Source: Aggregatilinea lenta
GTDB taxonomy: Bacteria; Chloroflexota; Anaerolineae; Aggregatilineales; Aggregatilineaceae
Direction of reading: 5' to 3'
Length of the DNA stretch: 64,000 nucleotides
Assembly: GCF_003569045.1 (NCBI RefSeq)
Contig: NZ_BFCB01000003.1
Span: forward strand, 1,488,001 to 1,552,000
The notes beneath the pieces are model-generated. The model had not been told where the DNA came from, ran no database searches, and saw nothing but the letters and a program-made list of their open reading frames with translations. How positions within the stretch are numbered: position 1 is the first letter of the stretch; each line of letters opens with the position of its first letter. Positions 46,468 through 56,060 of the stretch are shown here, piece after piece. The translations under genes and the position numbers were made by a program.

Positions 46468-47193
46468 CTACACAGACTTGTGGAGTGAGATGCTCGATGA
46501 TGTGGCGGTTAATGACCATTCTGAGCCGCAGTTATTGTAGAACGAATTCGCCAACGCAGTTGCGGTTTTTGGCCAAGCGACGCAAGTATCCAACCGGTAC
46601 TCTTCATCAAATAGCATATTCATAGCAAACAGGACACTTCCCAAATTAGCGGTGACTTCGCGTAGAACGGCTTGTTGGCCTTGCCTCGTAAATCGTTGCC
46701 CGTGAGGCTTGAGGCCCTGAGGCGGAATTCTTCCCGCATGGACATCTTCAATAATCGTATTGCGCCAATGGTTGCAGGCTAGGAGATTGGCAATAAATCG
46801 ATCTGCATCTTCGGGAGCAATCTGCCGAAAGCCGAGTATTCTTCGATCTACATGAGCCTCTTCCAGGTCCGGCACAATTTGTGAACCAGCGACCAGAGAC
46901 GCAAATAGGTCGTTTGTCATGTCGCGATTCTGGCGTTGTTTTCGAAATGGCATGGGCAAACTGTCACACGCTTTCCAGAGGAGCGTTGCCAATCCATCGT
47001 ATCCGCGCTCTCGAGAAATCTGAACGAGTCGGTAGATGTTGAAGCTGATTTCGATGTTGATCCGTTTCATCTCTGCGTTGGAGATAAAACTATAGGACTG
47101 GTATTGGAGATCGGATAAGCCAGAAATTGCCGGGTGAGGGTCGGCATCGAGATCCATCAGAGTGGCAAGGTAGGTGCTCCAACGCACACACAA
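46468..47193 (-). CDS. Hypothetical protein, about 230–241 aa
   Basis: No recognised family. Start uncertain between ATG 47193 and ATG 47157 (MDLDADPHPAISG). The sequence is helical with FNIYRLVQISRERGYDGLATLLWKACDSLPMPFRKQRQNR and a conserved-looking RRILGFRQIAPEDADRFIANLLACNHWRN segment. It lies just beyond the IS3 remnant, so some 5′ or 3′ damage is possible. Context gives no functional clue. Confidence 0.4.
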   Translation of the reverse strand: MCVRWSTYLATLMDLDADPHPAISGLSDLQYQSYSFISNAEMKRINIEISFNIYRLVQISRERGYDGLATLLWKACDSLPMPFRKQRQNRDMTNDLFASLVAGSQIVPDLEEAHVDRRILGFRQIAPEDADRFIANLLACNHWRNTIIEDVHAGRIPPQGLKPHGQRFTRQGQQAVLREVTANLGSVLFAMNMLFDEEYRLDTCVAWPKTATALANSFYNNCGSEWSLTATSSSISLHKSV

Positions 47194-47414
47194 TGCAGTA
47201 AAACGTTTTGATGCTCAATACCGATCTTGCGACGTAAATACGTTTCTGGGATAGAGGCCCTCGTTAGAGGGATGGCCTCAACGTTGTTCTGAGGGTGAAT
47301 GTTGGCTTCGAAACGGGGCGTGAGACGTTGCATAACTGCGAGAGCAATACGGTTGCTCCCACAATGGCTATGAAGAGTGGATATTGACACAGATTTTGAA
47401 GGGAAAAATAAAAG

Positions 47415-47441
47415 CCCGCGATACAGATTTCGTATCGCGGG
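47415..47441 (-). terminator. Intrinsic terminator (minus strand)
   Basis: CCCGCGATAC (47415–47424) pairs perfectly with GTATCGCGGG (47432–47441). Read on the minus strand it is followed by CTTTTATTTTTCCC. It lies about 200 bp after the DUF2182 gene and is preceded in that direction by the GGGAGCGACGGGG motif shared with the 98-bp repeats. Confidence 0.7.
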
Positions 47442-47446
47442 AGCGA

Positions 47447-47477
47447 CGGGAGCGACGGGGCTCGTTCGATTACATGT
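47447..47477. repeat. Partial copy of the motif at the end of the 98-bp repeat A
   Basis: GAGCGACGGGGCTCG followed by TTCGATTAC is shared almost exactly with 52609–52632, just outside repeat A. In both places a hairpin terminator on the minus strand lies next to it. It does not fold as a tRNA T-arm, so a tRNA scar is not supported. Confidence 0.45.
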
Positions 47478-47641
47478 ATATCGTTAATCACATTCGTTCC
47501 ACGCCACATCGCTGCTCAATACTTTGCTAACAGAAGAACGAAGGCGGCACAATTCGCAACAGACCCGTTCTCTCGATAGCTCGACCTGGATTAACTGTGC
47601 CACCTTATTAATTCAAGAGTCAGACACTTTATGTGTTTGAC

Positions 47642-48373
47642 TCACCAGATGATGAGAAGAACCGATCCCACGATCAGGATGACACCCAGGAATTGCGCAA
47701 TACTTTCTCCTCGCTGACTCAGGCGTTCTACCGTCATGACCGCGCCGAGAATCAACATCCAAAAGAGATTGATCCCACCGATGGCGAACATCAACATCAT
47801 CAGCGCCCAGCAGCTACCGAGGCAGAAACCAGCTTGCTGCAACCCCATCGCCCAAAGGGTACGGCGGTCTGGTCCTAACTTTCTGAACACTGGCACTTCG
47901 GGACGACATTTCGACAGACAGAAATGCTTCATCGGGGTCAATTCGTAGATACCTGCCAGCAGCAGGATGCCCGGAGCAATCAAACCCTCCAGCGCGGGTA
48001 ACTGCTCGACGATTTCGTGCAGCACACCGTCGCCCATATAGCTGAGGTTTCCAAAGACTGTCCAGACCAGCAAATAGGCGAGTAAAAACGACGCAATACG
48101 GTAGGTGCTGTTCGACCGGTCACCCAGACCGCGAATCAGCGGCAGCATGCCGGGCAGCATCATGGCGATAACCATCAGCATCCAGCCCAATGTGAATACC
48201 GCGAGGCGAACCGTCAGCGGAGCGGTACTCTCCTGCATCTGGGCGTGATCCAACCACTCTGCGTAGGCTGAAAGGCTCCAGACGGCGAGAGCCAACCATG
48301 CAGTGAGAACCAGACTGGCGGCGGGCACGTAGGACCACCGCCGATCTACATCAACGCGTAAGATAGTACTCAT
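47642..48373 (-). CDS. DUF2182 integral membrane protein
   Basis: 243 aa from ATG 48373 (MSTILRVDVDRRW); the longer frame to 48466 overlaps the end of the SBP56 gene. Seven or so hydrophobic helices; the DUF2182 landmarks are WMLMVIAMMLPGMLPLI, TPMKHFCLSKCRP (His and two Cys, a predicted metal site) and QAGFCLGSCWALMMLMF. It is 10 bp after the stop of SBP56 on the same strand, so the two are probably one operon. DUF2182 proteins are predicted metal-binding; a role in copper supply or sulfur handling beside SBP56 would be sensible but is unproven. Confidence 0.8.
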   Translation of the reverse strand: MSTILRVDVDRRWSYVPAASLVLTAWLALAVWSLSAYAEWLDHAQMQESTAPLTVRLAVFTLGWMLMVIAMMLPGMLPLIRGLGDRSNSTYRIASFLLAYLLVWTVFGNLSYMGDGVLHEIVEQLPALEGLIAPGILLLAGIYELTPMKHFCLSKCRPEVPVFRKLGPDRRTLWAMGLQQAGFCLGSCWALMMLMFAIGGINLFWMLILGAVMTVERLSQRGESIAQFLGVILIVGSVLLIIW

Positions 48374-48383
48374 GGCTGCCTTC

Positions 48384-49760
48384 CTAAACCCAAATATCGG
48401 ACGTGCAGTCACCGCCCGGATAGCGCATTTCGTGCGCGCGAACAGGGCCCGCCGGTTCGCGGCCAAAGTCGATATAGAAATTCGGGTTGATCTTCAAACC
48501 GCCGTTCTGCGTATCGCAGTCAACTTGGAGCAGGTAGGATCCGGTGCGGGCGAGATCGGGATAAAACTGATTATCCCAACTGCTCAGCAGTGAATTGGTG
48601 ACATAGAGCCGCCGCCCATCCAGGCTGAGTTGCAGCATTTGAGGGCCACCCTGGAGCTTGTTTCCCTTGACCGTCTCATCTTTGCCAAGAACGCCGCCAC
48701 ACCAGACCTGTCCTGTCAGTTTTGGCTGCGAGGGGTCGCTGATGTCGTACTGGCGGATGTCGCCGTGGAGCCAGTTGGACAGATAGAGATACCGGTCATC
48801 CATTGAGAGCAGTAGATCGGTGATGAGTGAAGGGACCGGAAACGGCCAACCTTCGACCTCAACTGGCGGAATGCCCAACGCCTTTTCGACGGTCCATGTT
48901 CCGTTGGGTTTGTTCCAGTGCCAGAGCGTACTGCTAAGCGCCGCCCCAACGTAACCGTGTGTGCTGTCCGGGTTGTGATGGAAGCGCACTTCGAGCGGAA
49001 TCAGTCCTTCGTCACCCAGATCGACGCTTTGAATGATACGTCGTTTCTCCCAATCCCAGAAGTGAATCCGACGTCCATAGCGTCCGGCGGCGACATCATC
49101 GAGGTTGAAGCCCGGCACGTACGTCTTGGGTGCGCCGAGTTCGCTGCTGACCATGACATTCTGGCGCGGCTGATACCAGAAATCGTAGTTGAACGGCATC
49201 CCGTCGGCAGAGTTTTCCCAGCGGCCAGCGATGTTGAAATCCTCATCGAGCAGCAGAAAGCCGCCCGGTGAGTTACCTTCCGCATCGCCAAGCATCGAAA
49301 TCATGATGTGCCCATCAGCGAGGCAGTGAACACTATGCGGCGCGCTGAGACTGGTCTTTGTTTTGATCTCCTCCGGTTCGATGACCTTGTGCAGTCGCGG
49401 CGCTCGCTGATCCTCGGTATCGATGATGTGGATGCGGCTGGAGACAAATCCAGGAACGATCAGAAAGCGGCGCGCCTTATGCGCGTCACCATGACATGAA
49501 CTGCACGCATTCCAGCCGAAGTGGTGCAACTCATCGCCGACGTTGGGCATGTTCGTGCGGTGGATTACCTGGGAGTAGGTTGGTGAGGCGGGATCGACAT
49601 CAATGGTCGCCAGATAGCCGGGCAACGCAATGGAGGTTCCGTCGTAAAGTGCAACGGTATAGAGCACTTTTTCGCGCTCGGCTTTCATTGCTTCCATCGG
49701 GGAGGCATACCCCGGACCACACTGAACGTGGTTTTCGTGCTGATCATGCGTATGCTGCAT
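48384..49760 (-). CDS. Selenium-binding protein SBP56 family (methanethiol oxidase-like)
   Basis: 458 aa from ATG 49760, preceded by AGGAGGTGG; the frame upstream of it is not family-like. β-propeller of the SBP56/MtoX family. Landmarks: GPGYASPMEAMKAEREKVLY, NACSSCHGD with the conserved Cys pair, SAPHSVHCLADGHIMIS and TNMPNVGDELHHFGW with metal-ligand histidines. The C-terminus is GPVRAHEMRYPGGDCTSDIWV, a strong family signature. Characterised bacterial members are copper-dependent methanethiol oxidases, giving formaldehyde, sulfide and peroxide. No signal peptide seen from this start. Confidence 0.9.
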   Translation of the reverse strand: MQHTHDQHENHVQCGPGYASPMEAMKAEREKVLYTVALYDGTSIALPGYLATIDVDPASPTYSQVIHRTNMPNVGDELHHFGWNACSSCHGDAHKARRFLIVPGFVSSRIHIIDTEDQRAPRLHKVIEPEEIKTKTSLSAPHSVHCLADGHIMISMLGDAEGNSPGGFLLLDEDFNIAGRWENSADGMPFNYDFWYQPRQNVMVSSELGAPKTYVPGFNLDDVAAGRYGRRIHFWDWEKRRIIQSVDLGDEGLIPLEVRFHHNPDSTHGYVGAALSSTLWHWNKPNGTWTVEKALGIPPVEVEGWPFPVPSLITDLLLSMDDRYLYLSNWLHGDIRQYDISDPSQPKLTGQVWCGGVLGKDETVKGNKLQGGPQMLQLSLDGRRLYVTNSLLSSWDNQFYPDLARTGSYLLQVDCDTQNGGLKINPNFYIDFGREPAGPVRAHEMRYPGGDCTSDIWV

Positions 49761-49917
49761 ATCCACAATCCACCTCCTGCCTGAGTTGTCCGAAATCGGC
49801 TTGAGTGCCGGCAATCTCACTTTATCAGGGCAGGACCTCTCGATCATGGTGGAAAACACCTGGAATTTGGGGCGTAGTACGTGGATCGGGTACGTGTTTT
49901 TGGGGGAGATGGCAGGA

Positions 49918-52302
49918 TTAGCGATCCGAGAGCCTGTTTTCAATCGCCCAGACGGATACCTGAGTGCGTGACCGGAAGCCTAATTTGGAGAGGATATTGC
50001 TGACATGCCCTTCCACTGTGCGTTCGGTGATCACGAGTGCATCAGCGATCTCGCGATTCGATTTACCCTCCGCGATCAGGAGGGCAACTTCGCGTTCGCG
50101 ACGGGTCAGGCCACCCGGTCGATGGGATTTTTTGTCGTGTCGAGTTTGGGGCGTGGACAACAGGTTGGGGTCGGAACCGGTGCGCGCATGGGCGACCGCC
50201 TGATCGAGTGTCATCTCCTGACCCTCTGCCCATGCCGCTTCAAAAGCAGCTTCGCCAAGCTGGGCGCGCACAAACGCAATATTCCGATCATGTTCGGGCT
50301 GATCACTGGGGTCGATCATCGCGCCGCTGTGTTCAAGGTAGGTATACGCTGCACCGAATAAATGCGCCGCTCTTATCGGCTCCCCTAAAGCTCCCAGCGA
50401 TCCGGCGAAAGCAAGCAGTTCCTGAGCCACATCGGTCTGTACGCCAATATCCAGGCATAACGCGAGTGACCGAAGGAGCAGCCGAATCGCCTCGTGATGA
50501 TCGCCTTCATGCTGCGCAACAAAAGCGAGGTTAAAAAGGACGTAATATTGGCGTCGCGTGTCGCCGGTGCGTTCAGCGATTGCCAGGGATTCTTCATAGG
50601 CGCGCCTGGCTACCGCATCCTCACCACTCAGGCGCGCACGTTCGCCAATGGAGTTATACACCAGCCCAAGACCGGGTTCATCGCCCACTTCTTGGAACAG
50701 AACCAGGGCTTCTTGAGTCAATGCCTCTGCTTCCGAGTCGCCCGAGAATGTCGTACTCAAAGCCCACAGCGACCACCCGAGCTGTCTTTTGTCGCCATAG
50801 TCGCGCGCAATCGCTACGGCTCGTCGGGCTAGTCGATTGGCAGCTTCACGATCCCTGTATGCGATCAAAGGAGCCGCACTTCGCAGTATACGAATTTGAT
50901 ACTCCTGCGCGACTTCATCTATCCGCGCGAGCAACAGTTGAGTCCAATAGACACCTTCATCTTGGCGTGAATAAAGAATCCAATAGAGGAAGGTTCCGCT
51001 CATAATTCGGATTCCAGTGGTCACATCGCCGCTCTCAAGCGACCACTCCAGCGCCGCCCGCAAATTGTCGATTTCCGTATCCAGCAGGTGAAACCAATAT
51101 TTCTGGTGGGCCAGCCGCAGTTCCGGTTCGGCGCGTTCAGCCAATTCCCCAAAATAGACAGCGTGCTGCCTGTAGAAGGTGTCTAAGTCGCCGCTCGCTT
51201 CCAACTGCTCATGGGCATACTCATGGATCATTTCCAACAGAACAAAACGCGCTTCGCCCTCGGATGGCTCCTTGCGCTGGACGAGACTCTTATCCACCAG
51301 GGAAGCCAGACCATCAAACACCTCAATTGACAGGTCATCACCACATACCACCTCGGCAGCTTCCAATGAGCACCCTCCGCGAAAGACTGCGAGGCGCGCC
51401 AACAGGAGTCTTTCTCCACTGTCCAGCAAGTTGTAACTCCACTCGATCGCGGTACGCAGTGTTCGCTGGCGCAGTGGCAGGTCCCGCGCTCCACCGGTGA
51501 GTATGCGCAGGCGGTGCTCCAACCTGTCGTAAATGTCCTGTGGCGGTATATGGCGAATGCGAGCTGCTGCCAGTTCGATTGCCAGGGGTAAACCATCGAG
51601 CCTGCATGTGATTCCCGCCACGAGCAAGGCGTTTTCGGGAGTGAGCACAAAATCAGGCTGCAACGCGGCTGCGCGCTGGAAAAAAAGCTGCACCGCTTCG
51701 TAATCGCTGAGCCGCTCAGGAGGGAGCGAAGCCAGAGCACGCGGCCCACTCTGATCCGCCAGCACAGGCGGTAGGCGAAGGGGTAGAACTGGGAAGTTGT
51801 GTTCACCGGAAACGCGGAGCAATTCGCGGCTAGTTACCAGTATTTTTAGGTGAAACGTTGCTTGCAGCAGGTCAGTTAAAGCGGGCGCGGCCTGAATTAT
51901 CTGTTCGAAGTTGTCTAGCACCAGCAGCACGCGCCTATTCGCCAGGAAATCCTTCAATTCCTCAATAAGGGGACGATCTGTAACCTGGCTGAGACCTAGT
52001 GTATGCGCAACGGTGGGCAAGACCAGATTGGCGTCTATAACAGGTGACAGGTCGATAAAGTAAACGCCATGCATGAATTCAGTGAGCAGTGTTGTCGCGA
52101 CTTCGGCGGCAAGACGAGTCTTGCCGATGCCAGGTGGACCGGTGAGGGTGAGCAAGCGTACGTCCTCGCGCCGAAGAAGATCGGAAGCTGCGGCTACCTC
52201 GTGCTCCCGCCCTACGAGAGGAGTTGGTGGCACTGGCAAGTTGTGAGGTGGTAAAGGAGAGTCGGATCCCCACTCTACCTGCTTGTTTCCATCCGGAACC
52301 AT
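49918..52302 (-). CDS. LuxR-family STAND regulator with NB-ARC ATPase
   Basis: 794 aa. Residues about 30–330 form an AAA/NB-ARC-type NTPase: GPPGIGKTRLA (Walker A), RRVLLVLDNFEQI (Walker B), ILVTSRELL and CRLDGLPLAIELAAARI. Residues about 400–680 are helical repeats of TPR type. The C-terminus (about 728–790) is a LuxR helix-turn-helix, GGLTRREREVALLIAEGKSNREIADALVITERTVEGHVSNIL. Such MalT/NB-ARC proteins switch on transcription after ligand and ATP binding. It lies upstream of SBP56 in the same direction but separated by 158 bp, so it may control that operon. This is inference from location. Confidence 0.88.
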   Translation of the reverse strand: MVPDGNKQVEWGSDSPLPPHNLPVPPTPLVGREHEVAAASDLLRREDVRLLTLTGPPGIGKTRLAAEVATTLLTEFMHGVYFIDLSPVIDANLVLPTVAHTLGLSQVTDRPLIEELKDFLANRRVLLVLDNFEQIIQAAPALTDLLQATFHLKILVTSRELLRVSGEHNFPVLPLRLPPVLADQSGPRALASLPPERLSDYEAVQLFFQRAAALQPDFVLTPENALLVAGITCRLDGLPLAIELAAARIRHIPPQDIYDRLEHRLRILTGGARDLPLRQRTLRTAIEWSYNLLDSGERLLLARLAVFRGGCSLEAAEVVCGDDLSIEVFDGLASLVDKSLVQRKEPSEGEARFVLLEMIHEYAHEQLEASGDLDTFYRQHAVYFGELAERAEPELRLAHQKYWFHLLDTEIDNLRAALEWSLESGDVTTGIRIMSGTFLYWILYSRQDEGVYWTQLLLARIDEVAQEYQIRILRSAAPLIAYRDREAANRLARRAVAIARDYGDKRQLGWSLWALSTTFSGDSEAEALTQEALVLFQEVGDEPGLGLVYNSIGERARLSGEDAVARRAYEESLAIAERTGDTRRQYYVLFNLAFVAQHEGDHHEAIRLLLRSLALCLDIGVQTDVAQELLAFAGSLGALGEPIRAAHLFGAAYTYLEHSGAMIDPSDQPEHDRNIAFVRAQLGEAAFEAAWAEGQEMTLDQAVAHARTGSDPNLLSTPQTRHDKKSHRPGGLTRREREVALLIAEGKSNREIADALVITERTVEGHVSNILSKLGFRSRTQVSVWAIENRLSDR

Positions 52303-52520
52303 GATATATTGAGCCTATTGATATCTGGACAGCTATCTGCACGACAACTAGACGTACTGGTGCCGGAATAAACGCCATGTTGTGGCATGTTGAGTGTTCT
52401 AGACTACTGCTGTAGATAACTCATTATAATATGGGTTGAGGTTGGACCATGGCCATATTGGCCAAGTGTTTTGCTCTATCCCTTCGAAGTAATAATCGAC
52501 TTAATATAATCCAGAGTGAA

Positions 52521-52618
52521 GTCACCATGTGTATACAAAATTGGATAAACAAAAAGCCCACTCTACCTGAGTGGACTTGTTATATTGAACACATTTTGTA
52601 CTCAACGGGAGCGACGGG
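52521..52618. repeat. 98-bp interspersed repeat, copy A
   Basis: From GTCACCATGTGTATAC to GGGAGCGACGGG. It contains a hairpin CCACTC-TACCT-GAGTGG which, on the minus strand, is followed by GCTTTTTG and would act as a terminator. About 92 % identical by eye to copy B at 57642–57739, in the same orientation. Together they bracket the WD40/EEP cassette. Confidence 0.8.
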
Positions 52619-52724
52619 GCTCGTTCGATTACGCGTATACGGCCAGTTATCTTCATTGCCCGTCATGTGGCCATCGAATACCTCAAGGCTTTGAAAGCAG
52701 CTTAACGCGGGTTTCACCTGTTTC

Positions 52725-52752
52725 AGAGCGCTCAACCACAGGTGAGCGCTCT
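52725..52752 (+). terminator. Hairpin in intergenic region 52303–53033
   Basis: AGAGCGCTC (52725–52733) and GAGCGCTCT (52744–52752) give a 9-bp stem with a 10-nt loop, followed by TTG. On the plus strand the T-run is weak. A 61-codon plus-strand frame ending here contains a CPSCGH zinc-ribbon-like motif but no ribosome-binding site, and was not annotated. Apart from this and repeat A, the 730-bp gap shows nothing recognised. Confidence 0.4.
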
Positions 52753-53033
52753 TTGTCTATCATACTATAATCAAAGACGGTGTATTTAGAAGTAGGTCGA
52801 AACGCTCCGCATCGCAGTCTCCAGAAAATCGAGATCTCGATTGTTCAATGTAGCTGTAACACTGCTTCACAATCTGTAAGTTCCGGTTGAATGCGTGTTT
52901 TGTCATCAGGTAATCATAAAGTCTTAGTAGAGCGAAGAAGTCCAAATTGCGCTTCAATAAAAATTAGCTCGAAGCGCCTAATATCGAGAAGCCCAAACAG
53001 GTCGATTCTGATTAGAACATGCCGTAAGGGAAC

Positions 53034-55022
53034 ATGAACCAAACAATTATGGTGCGATTGCTGCTCTTGTGTGGAGTGTTAGCGGCTGCATTCTGCGGCG
53101 CAGGCCAAGTTTCGTCACAAGATGACAGCCAACGTATCCCTATCACGCCCGAAAATGCTGCTCAGATACACCAGCTTGCGCAATTCGGTGATGGAAAGAT
53201 CACCGACGTGGTTCTGTCTTCGGATGGCCGCACGCTAGCGGTGGCAACATCGTTGGATGTCACGGTGTATTCTTTGGACCAGAGCCAGTCACGCTCCATC
53301 TCAGAGGTGGGTTACACATCACAACTTGCCTTCAGTCCCGATGGCAGCTTGCTTGCGGCGCTGGTTTGGCCCTTCACCGTCTATGTGTGGAACGTGGCGT
53401 CCGGGGAAGAAATTGCGCGCTGGGATCCTGGTCCGGAAAAAGCGATCATCACTCACATCACGTTTGGCCCGGATGGCACAACTCTAGCAATGAACACAGC
53501 GGTTGGCCCCTACAGTTCAACGGGTATCTTGTTGTGGAAGATTGCGACTGCGCGCACGCCCACCTTCTTGCCATCGTCGTTTGATCAGGCGGGGAGTGTG
53601 GCTGCGTTCAGTAAGGATCAATTGTTAGTCGCTGGCACATCGAGCACCTGGCAGAATGGAAGCGGGCGGACTTTCGCGGCCATTGATATCTGGTCCCCCT
53701 CTACAGGCGAAACCTTGAGCACACTGTTCGTAGAAGGCGGAAAGCTTACCCAGCTTATGTTCTGCCCTGAGGGCAATGACACATTGGTTACACTCCAAAG
53801 CGGAGGCGTTGTTCGCTTGTGGGATGTCCCAGCAAGTGACCTGCGATTTGCGCTCTCGCTGCCACCTAGGATTGTGTCGGCAGTGTCCCTCAGTTCAGAC
53901 TGTCGTTTGCTTGCGACCGGTGGCACGGATGGGCGTGTCCGCATGTGGGACTTGTCTACGGGGGCACTCCTCGAAGTATTACCGGGCCAACCTGCCGATG
54001 TTGAACGTCTGGATTTTTCACCGGATGGGGACCTCGTTGCGGTCACGGTCGCGGAGCAGCAGGCGTTTACCTGGAACGTGCGCTCAGGCGAGACTTTGGC
54101 AGAGGTTCCGCTTCCCGATGCACTGCCGATCCTGGTAAATGCTACATTTGACGCGGATGATGATCGTGTCATCGCGGCAGGGTCAGACGGGATGCTGCGG
54201 GCATGGGATGCTCAAACGGGAGACATGTTTTCAACCTGGCAAGTTCCGATTATCCCTGAACCGGGCGCAGTGTTCAGCCCTGATGGTTCCCGCTTTGCTG
54301 CATTCGATCAGGAAATGAGCCAGCTTTATCTCTGGAATCTTGACGCGCGTCCCGAACCGGAGATTTTGCAGACTGACATGCATACGGTTGAAAGCCTGGC
54401 GTTCAGTTCAGACAATCATTGGTTGGCTGCCAGTAGTTTCGATCCGGAAAGCGAAGATTCCTTGAACTGGACTGGCAGCATGCGCGTCTGGGACTTGTCC
54501 GAGTACCCCCATCGAGAGCAAATGCTCCTCTCCGATCTGCCTAGTGTTGCCTCATCGATTGCGTTTGGACTGCCTCCCTCCACGGTAGCTATGGCATATC
54601 CAGACGAAATTCTGGTGCTCGACGCAGAAACAGGCGAACAAGATGTTATTCTGCCTAAGCCGGAAGAAATCGAAGCACTCTACTACGCTTATTCCCCAAT
54701 TCCACTGGCTTTTGCTCCGAATGGCACCCTGGCCCTGGCAAACGCCGATTGGGTTCGATCATGGAATAGGGAGACGGGCATCAGCGACTCTGGATTCTAT
54801 ATCTGCATGAACGCCCGGAGTGTTGTTTTTAGTCCAGACGGTGACCTGTTACTTGCTGCATGCGATAGAGATGCTCGACTCTACGATGCGGCAACTGGAG
54901 ATACGTTGGCGGTGTTGGTTGGGCATACAGCGCCGTTGACTCGCGCTGTCTTCAGCCATGACGGCACGCTGGTTGCTACAACAGGGGAAGACGGTACTGT
55001 GCGTTTGTGGGGAATTCAATAA
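53034..55022 (+). CDS. Secreted WD40-repeat protein
   Basis: 662 aa. N-terminal signal peptide (MNQTIMVRLLLLCGVLAAAFCGAGQVSSQ). The remainder is a chain of WD40 repeats with the LAFSPDGSLLAALVW…VYVWNVASGEE pattern; roughly thirteen repeats by eye, enough for two propellers. The protein most likely lies outside the membrane and serves as a binding or scaffold surface. No catalytic domain was identified. The next gene's ATG overlaps its TAA stop (TAATG), so the two WD40 genes form an operon. Confidence 0.8.
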   Translation: MNQTIMVRLLLLCGVLAAAFCGAGQVSSQDDSQRIPITPENAAQIHQLAQFGDGKITDVVLSSDGRTLAVATSLDVTVYSLDQSQSRSISEVGYTSQLAFSPDGSLLAALVWPFTVYVWNVASGEEIARWDPGPEKAIITHITFGPDGTTLAMNTAVGPYSSTGILLWKIATARTPTFLPSSFDQAGSVAAFSKDQLLVAGTSSTWQNGSGRTFAAIDIWSPSTGETLSTLFVEGGKLTQLMFCPEGNDTLVTLQSGGVVRLWDVPASDLRFALSLPPRIVSAVSLSSDCRLLATGGTDGRVRMWDLSTGALLEVLPGQPADVERLDFSPDGDLVAVTVAEQQAFTWNVRSGETLAEVPLPDALPILVNATFDADDDRVIAAGSDGMLRAWDAQTGDMFSTWQVPIIPEPGAVFSPDGSRFAAFDQEMSQLYLWNLDARPEPEILQTDMHTVESLAFSSDNHWLAASSFDPESEDSLNWTGSMRVWDLSEYPHREQMLLSDLPSVASSIAFGLPPSTVAMAYPDEILVLDAETGEQDVILPKPEEIEALYYAYSPIPLAFAPNGTLALANADWVRSWNRETGISDSGFYICMNARSVVFSPDGDLLLAACDRDARLYDAATGDTLAVLVGHTAPLTRAVFSHDGTLVATTGEDGTVRLWGIQ

Positions 55023-56014
55023 TGCGTAGACTGTTTCTGTTTTGGGTTATGTTGTTGGCTATCCTATGGCTTGTTCTACCGGCGACCAAGGCGCAGAGTA
55101 GAACCTGGGTGTATGCCCTCGCCTGGTCACCAGATGGGAGGTTACTCGCTGCTGCGGGTGAAACGGGTGTTGTGCTGTATCGCGTGACTGGGACCGATCT
55201 GGAAAATCTCTGGCACGCGAGTGAAGAAGCTACCAGCACAGTAACATTCGCATCGAATCGCCCATGGGTTTCGGCAGGTACGTCGCAAGGGAAAGTCTAC
55301 ATCTGGGACATCGTGGCGAGGGCCGAAATCGCATCGTTTCAGGCCAATCAGTTCGCAGTTGGAGCGCTGGCGTTCAGTCGGGATGGATCACGGCTGGCTG
55401 TCGGTGGTGGATATTTCCCATCTAGAGTGGAGGGTGACTATGAGGTCCATATATGGGATACAGAATTCTGGGCTGAACTTGATTACGCGGATACTCATCG
55501 TTTCGGGGATATGTCCAGCATAGCGTTCAGCCCCGATGGGCAACTCGTGACCTATGGTGGCCATGACAGCTATATGCCCGTTTGCGATGCTCCGACCGGA
55601 CTTCTGCTGGCACCCATTTATCCCCAACCGGATGGAGTTGCATCAATTTCATTCAGCCCTGATAGCCAATCCCTGGCGTTTCAGGGGAACCGCAGTGTGC
55701 AGTTATGGGAAATCAGGCGTGAGCCAGAATTCCATCTGGTGTTAAAGCATCGCTGGCCGGAGCTTGGCGCGGCCCTTGATGGGTCTGAGCGTCCGCTATC
55801 CAGCATTGCATTTCGCTCGGATGGTAAGCGACTTTTCGCCTGGTTAGAGGCCGATGGCTCGATCACTGTGCGCGACATAATGACCAGTGACATTGTCACG
55901 GAGATACCTGCCAATCATGGCATACCATCGGCCATTGCCTTTAATCCTGAAGCGAAGCAGCTTGCGATAGCCGATCAGGGAGACAAGATCTGGATAGCTC
56001 GAATTATTGAGTAA
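55022..56014 (+). CDS. Secreted WD40-repeat protein, smaller paralogue
   Basis: 330 aa from ATG 55022 (MRRLFLFWVMLLAILWLVLPATKAQ, a signal peptide). It holds about seven WD40-type repeats, enough for one propeller (VYALAWSPDGRLLAAAGE, ALAFSRDGSRLAVGGG, SSIAFSPDGQLVTYGG). Coupled to the larger WD40 gene by a TAATG overlap, suggesting joint function, perhaps as a heteromeric surface assembly. Confidence 0.8.
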   Translation: MRRLFLFWVMLLAILWLVLPATKAQSRTWVYALAWSPDGRLLAAAGETGVVLYRVTGTDLENLWHASEEATSTVTFASNRPWVSAGTSQGKVYIWDIVARAEIASFQANQFAVGALAFSRDGSRLAVGGGYFPSRVEGDYEVHIWDTEFWAELDYADTHRFGDMSSIAFSPDGQLVTYGGHDSYMPVCDAPTGLLLAPIYPQPDGVASISFSPDSQSLAFQGNRSVQLWEIRREPEFHLVLKHRWPELGAALDGSERPLSSIAFRSDGKRLFAWLEADGSITVRDIMTSDIVTEIPANHGIPSAIAFNPEAKQLAIADQGDKIWIARIIE

Positions 56015-56060
56015 AAGCCGGGATTAATTTATGTCGTGGTAATCAAGACATTCACTTGCT

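Noticed and set aside
52585-52770. 61-codon frame with a CPSCGH zinc-ribbon-like motif
   Set aside because: Starts inside repeat A and ends within a hairpin; the peptide is partly a translation of the hairpin. Possibly a decayed fragment but not supportable.
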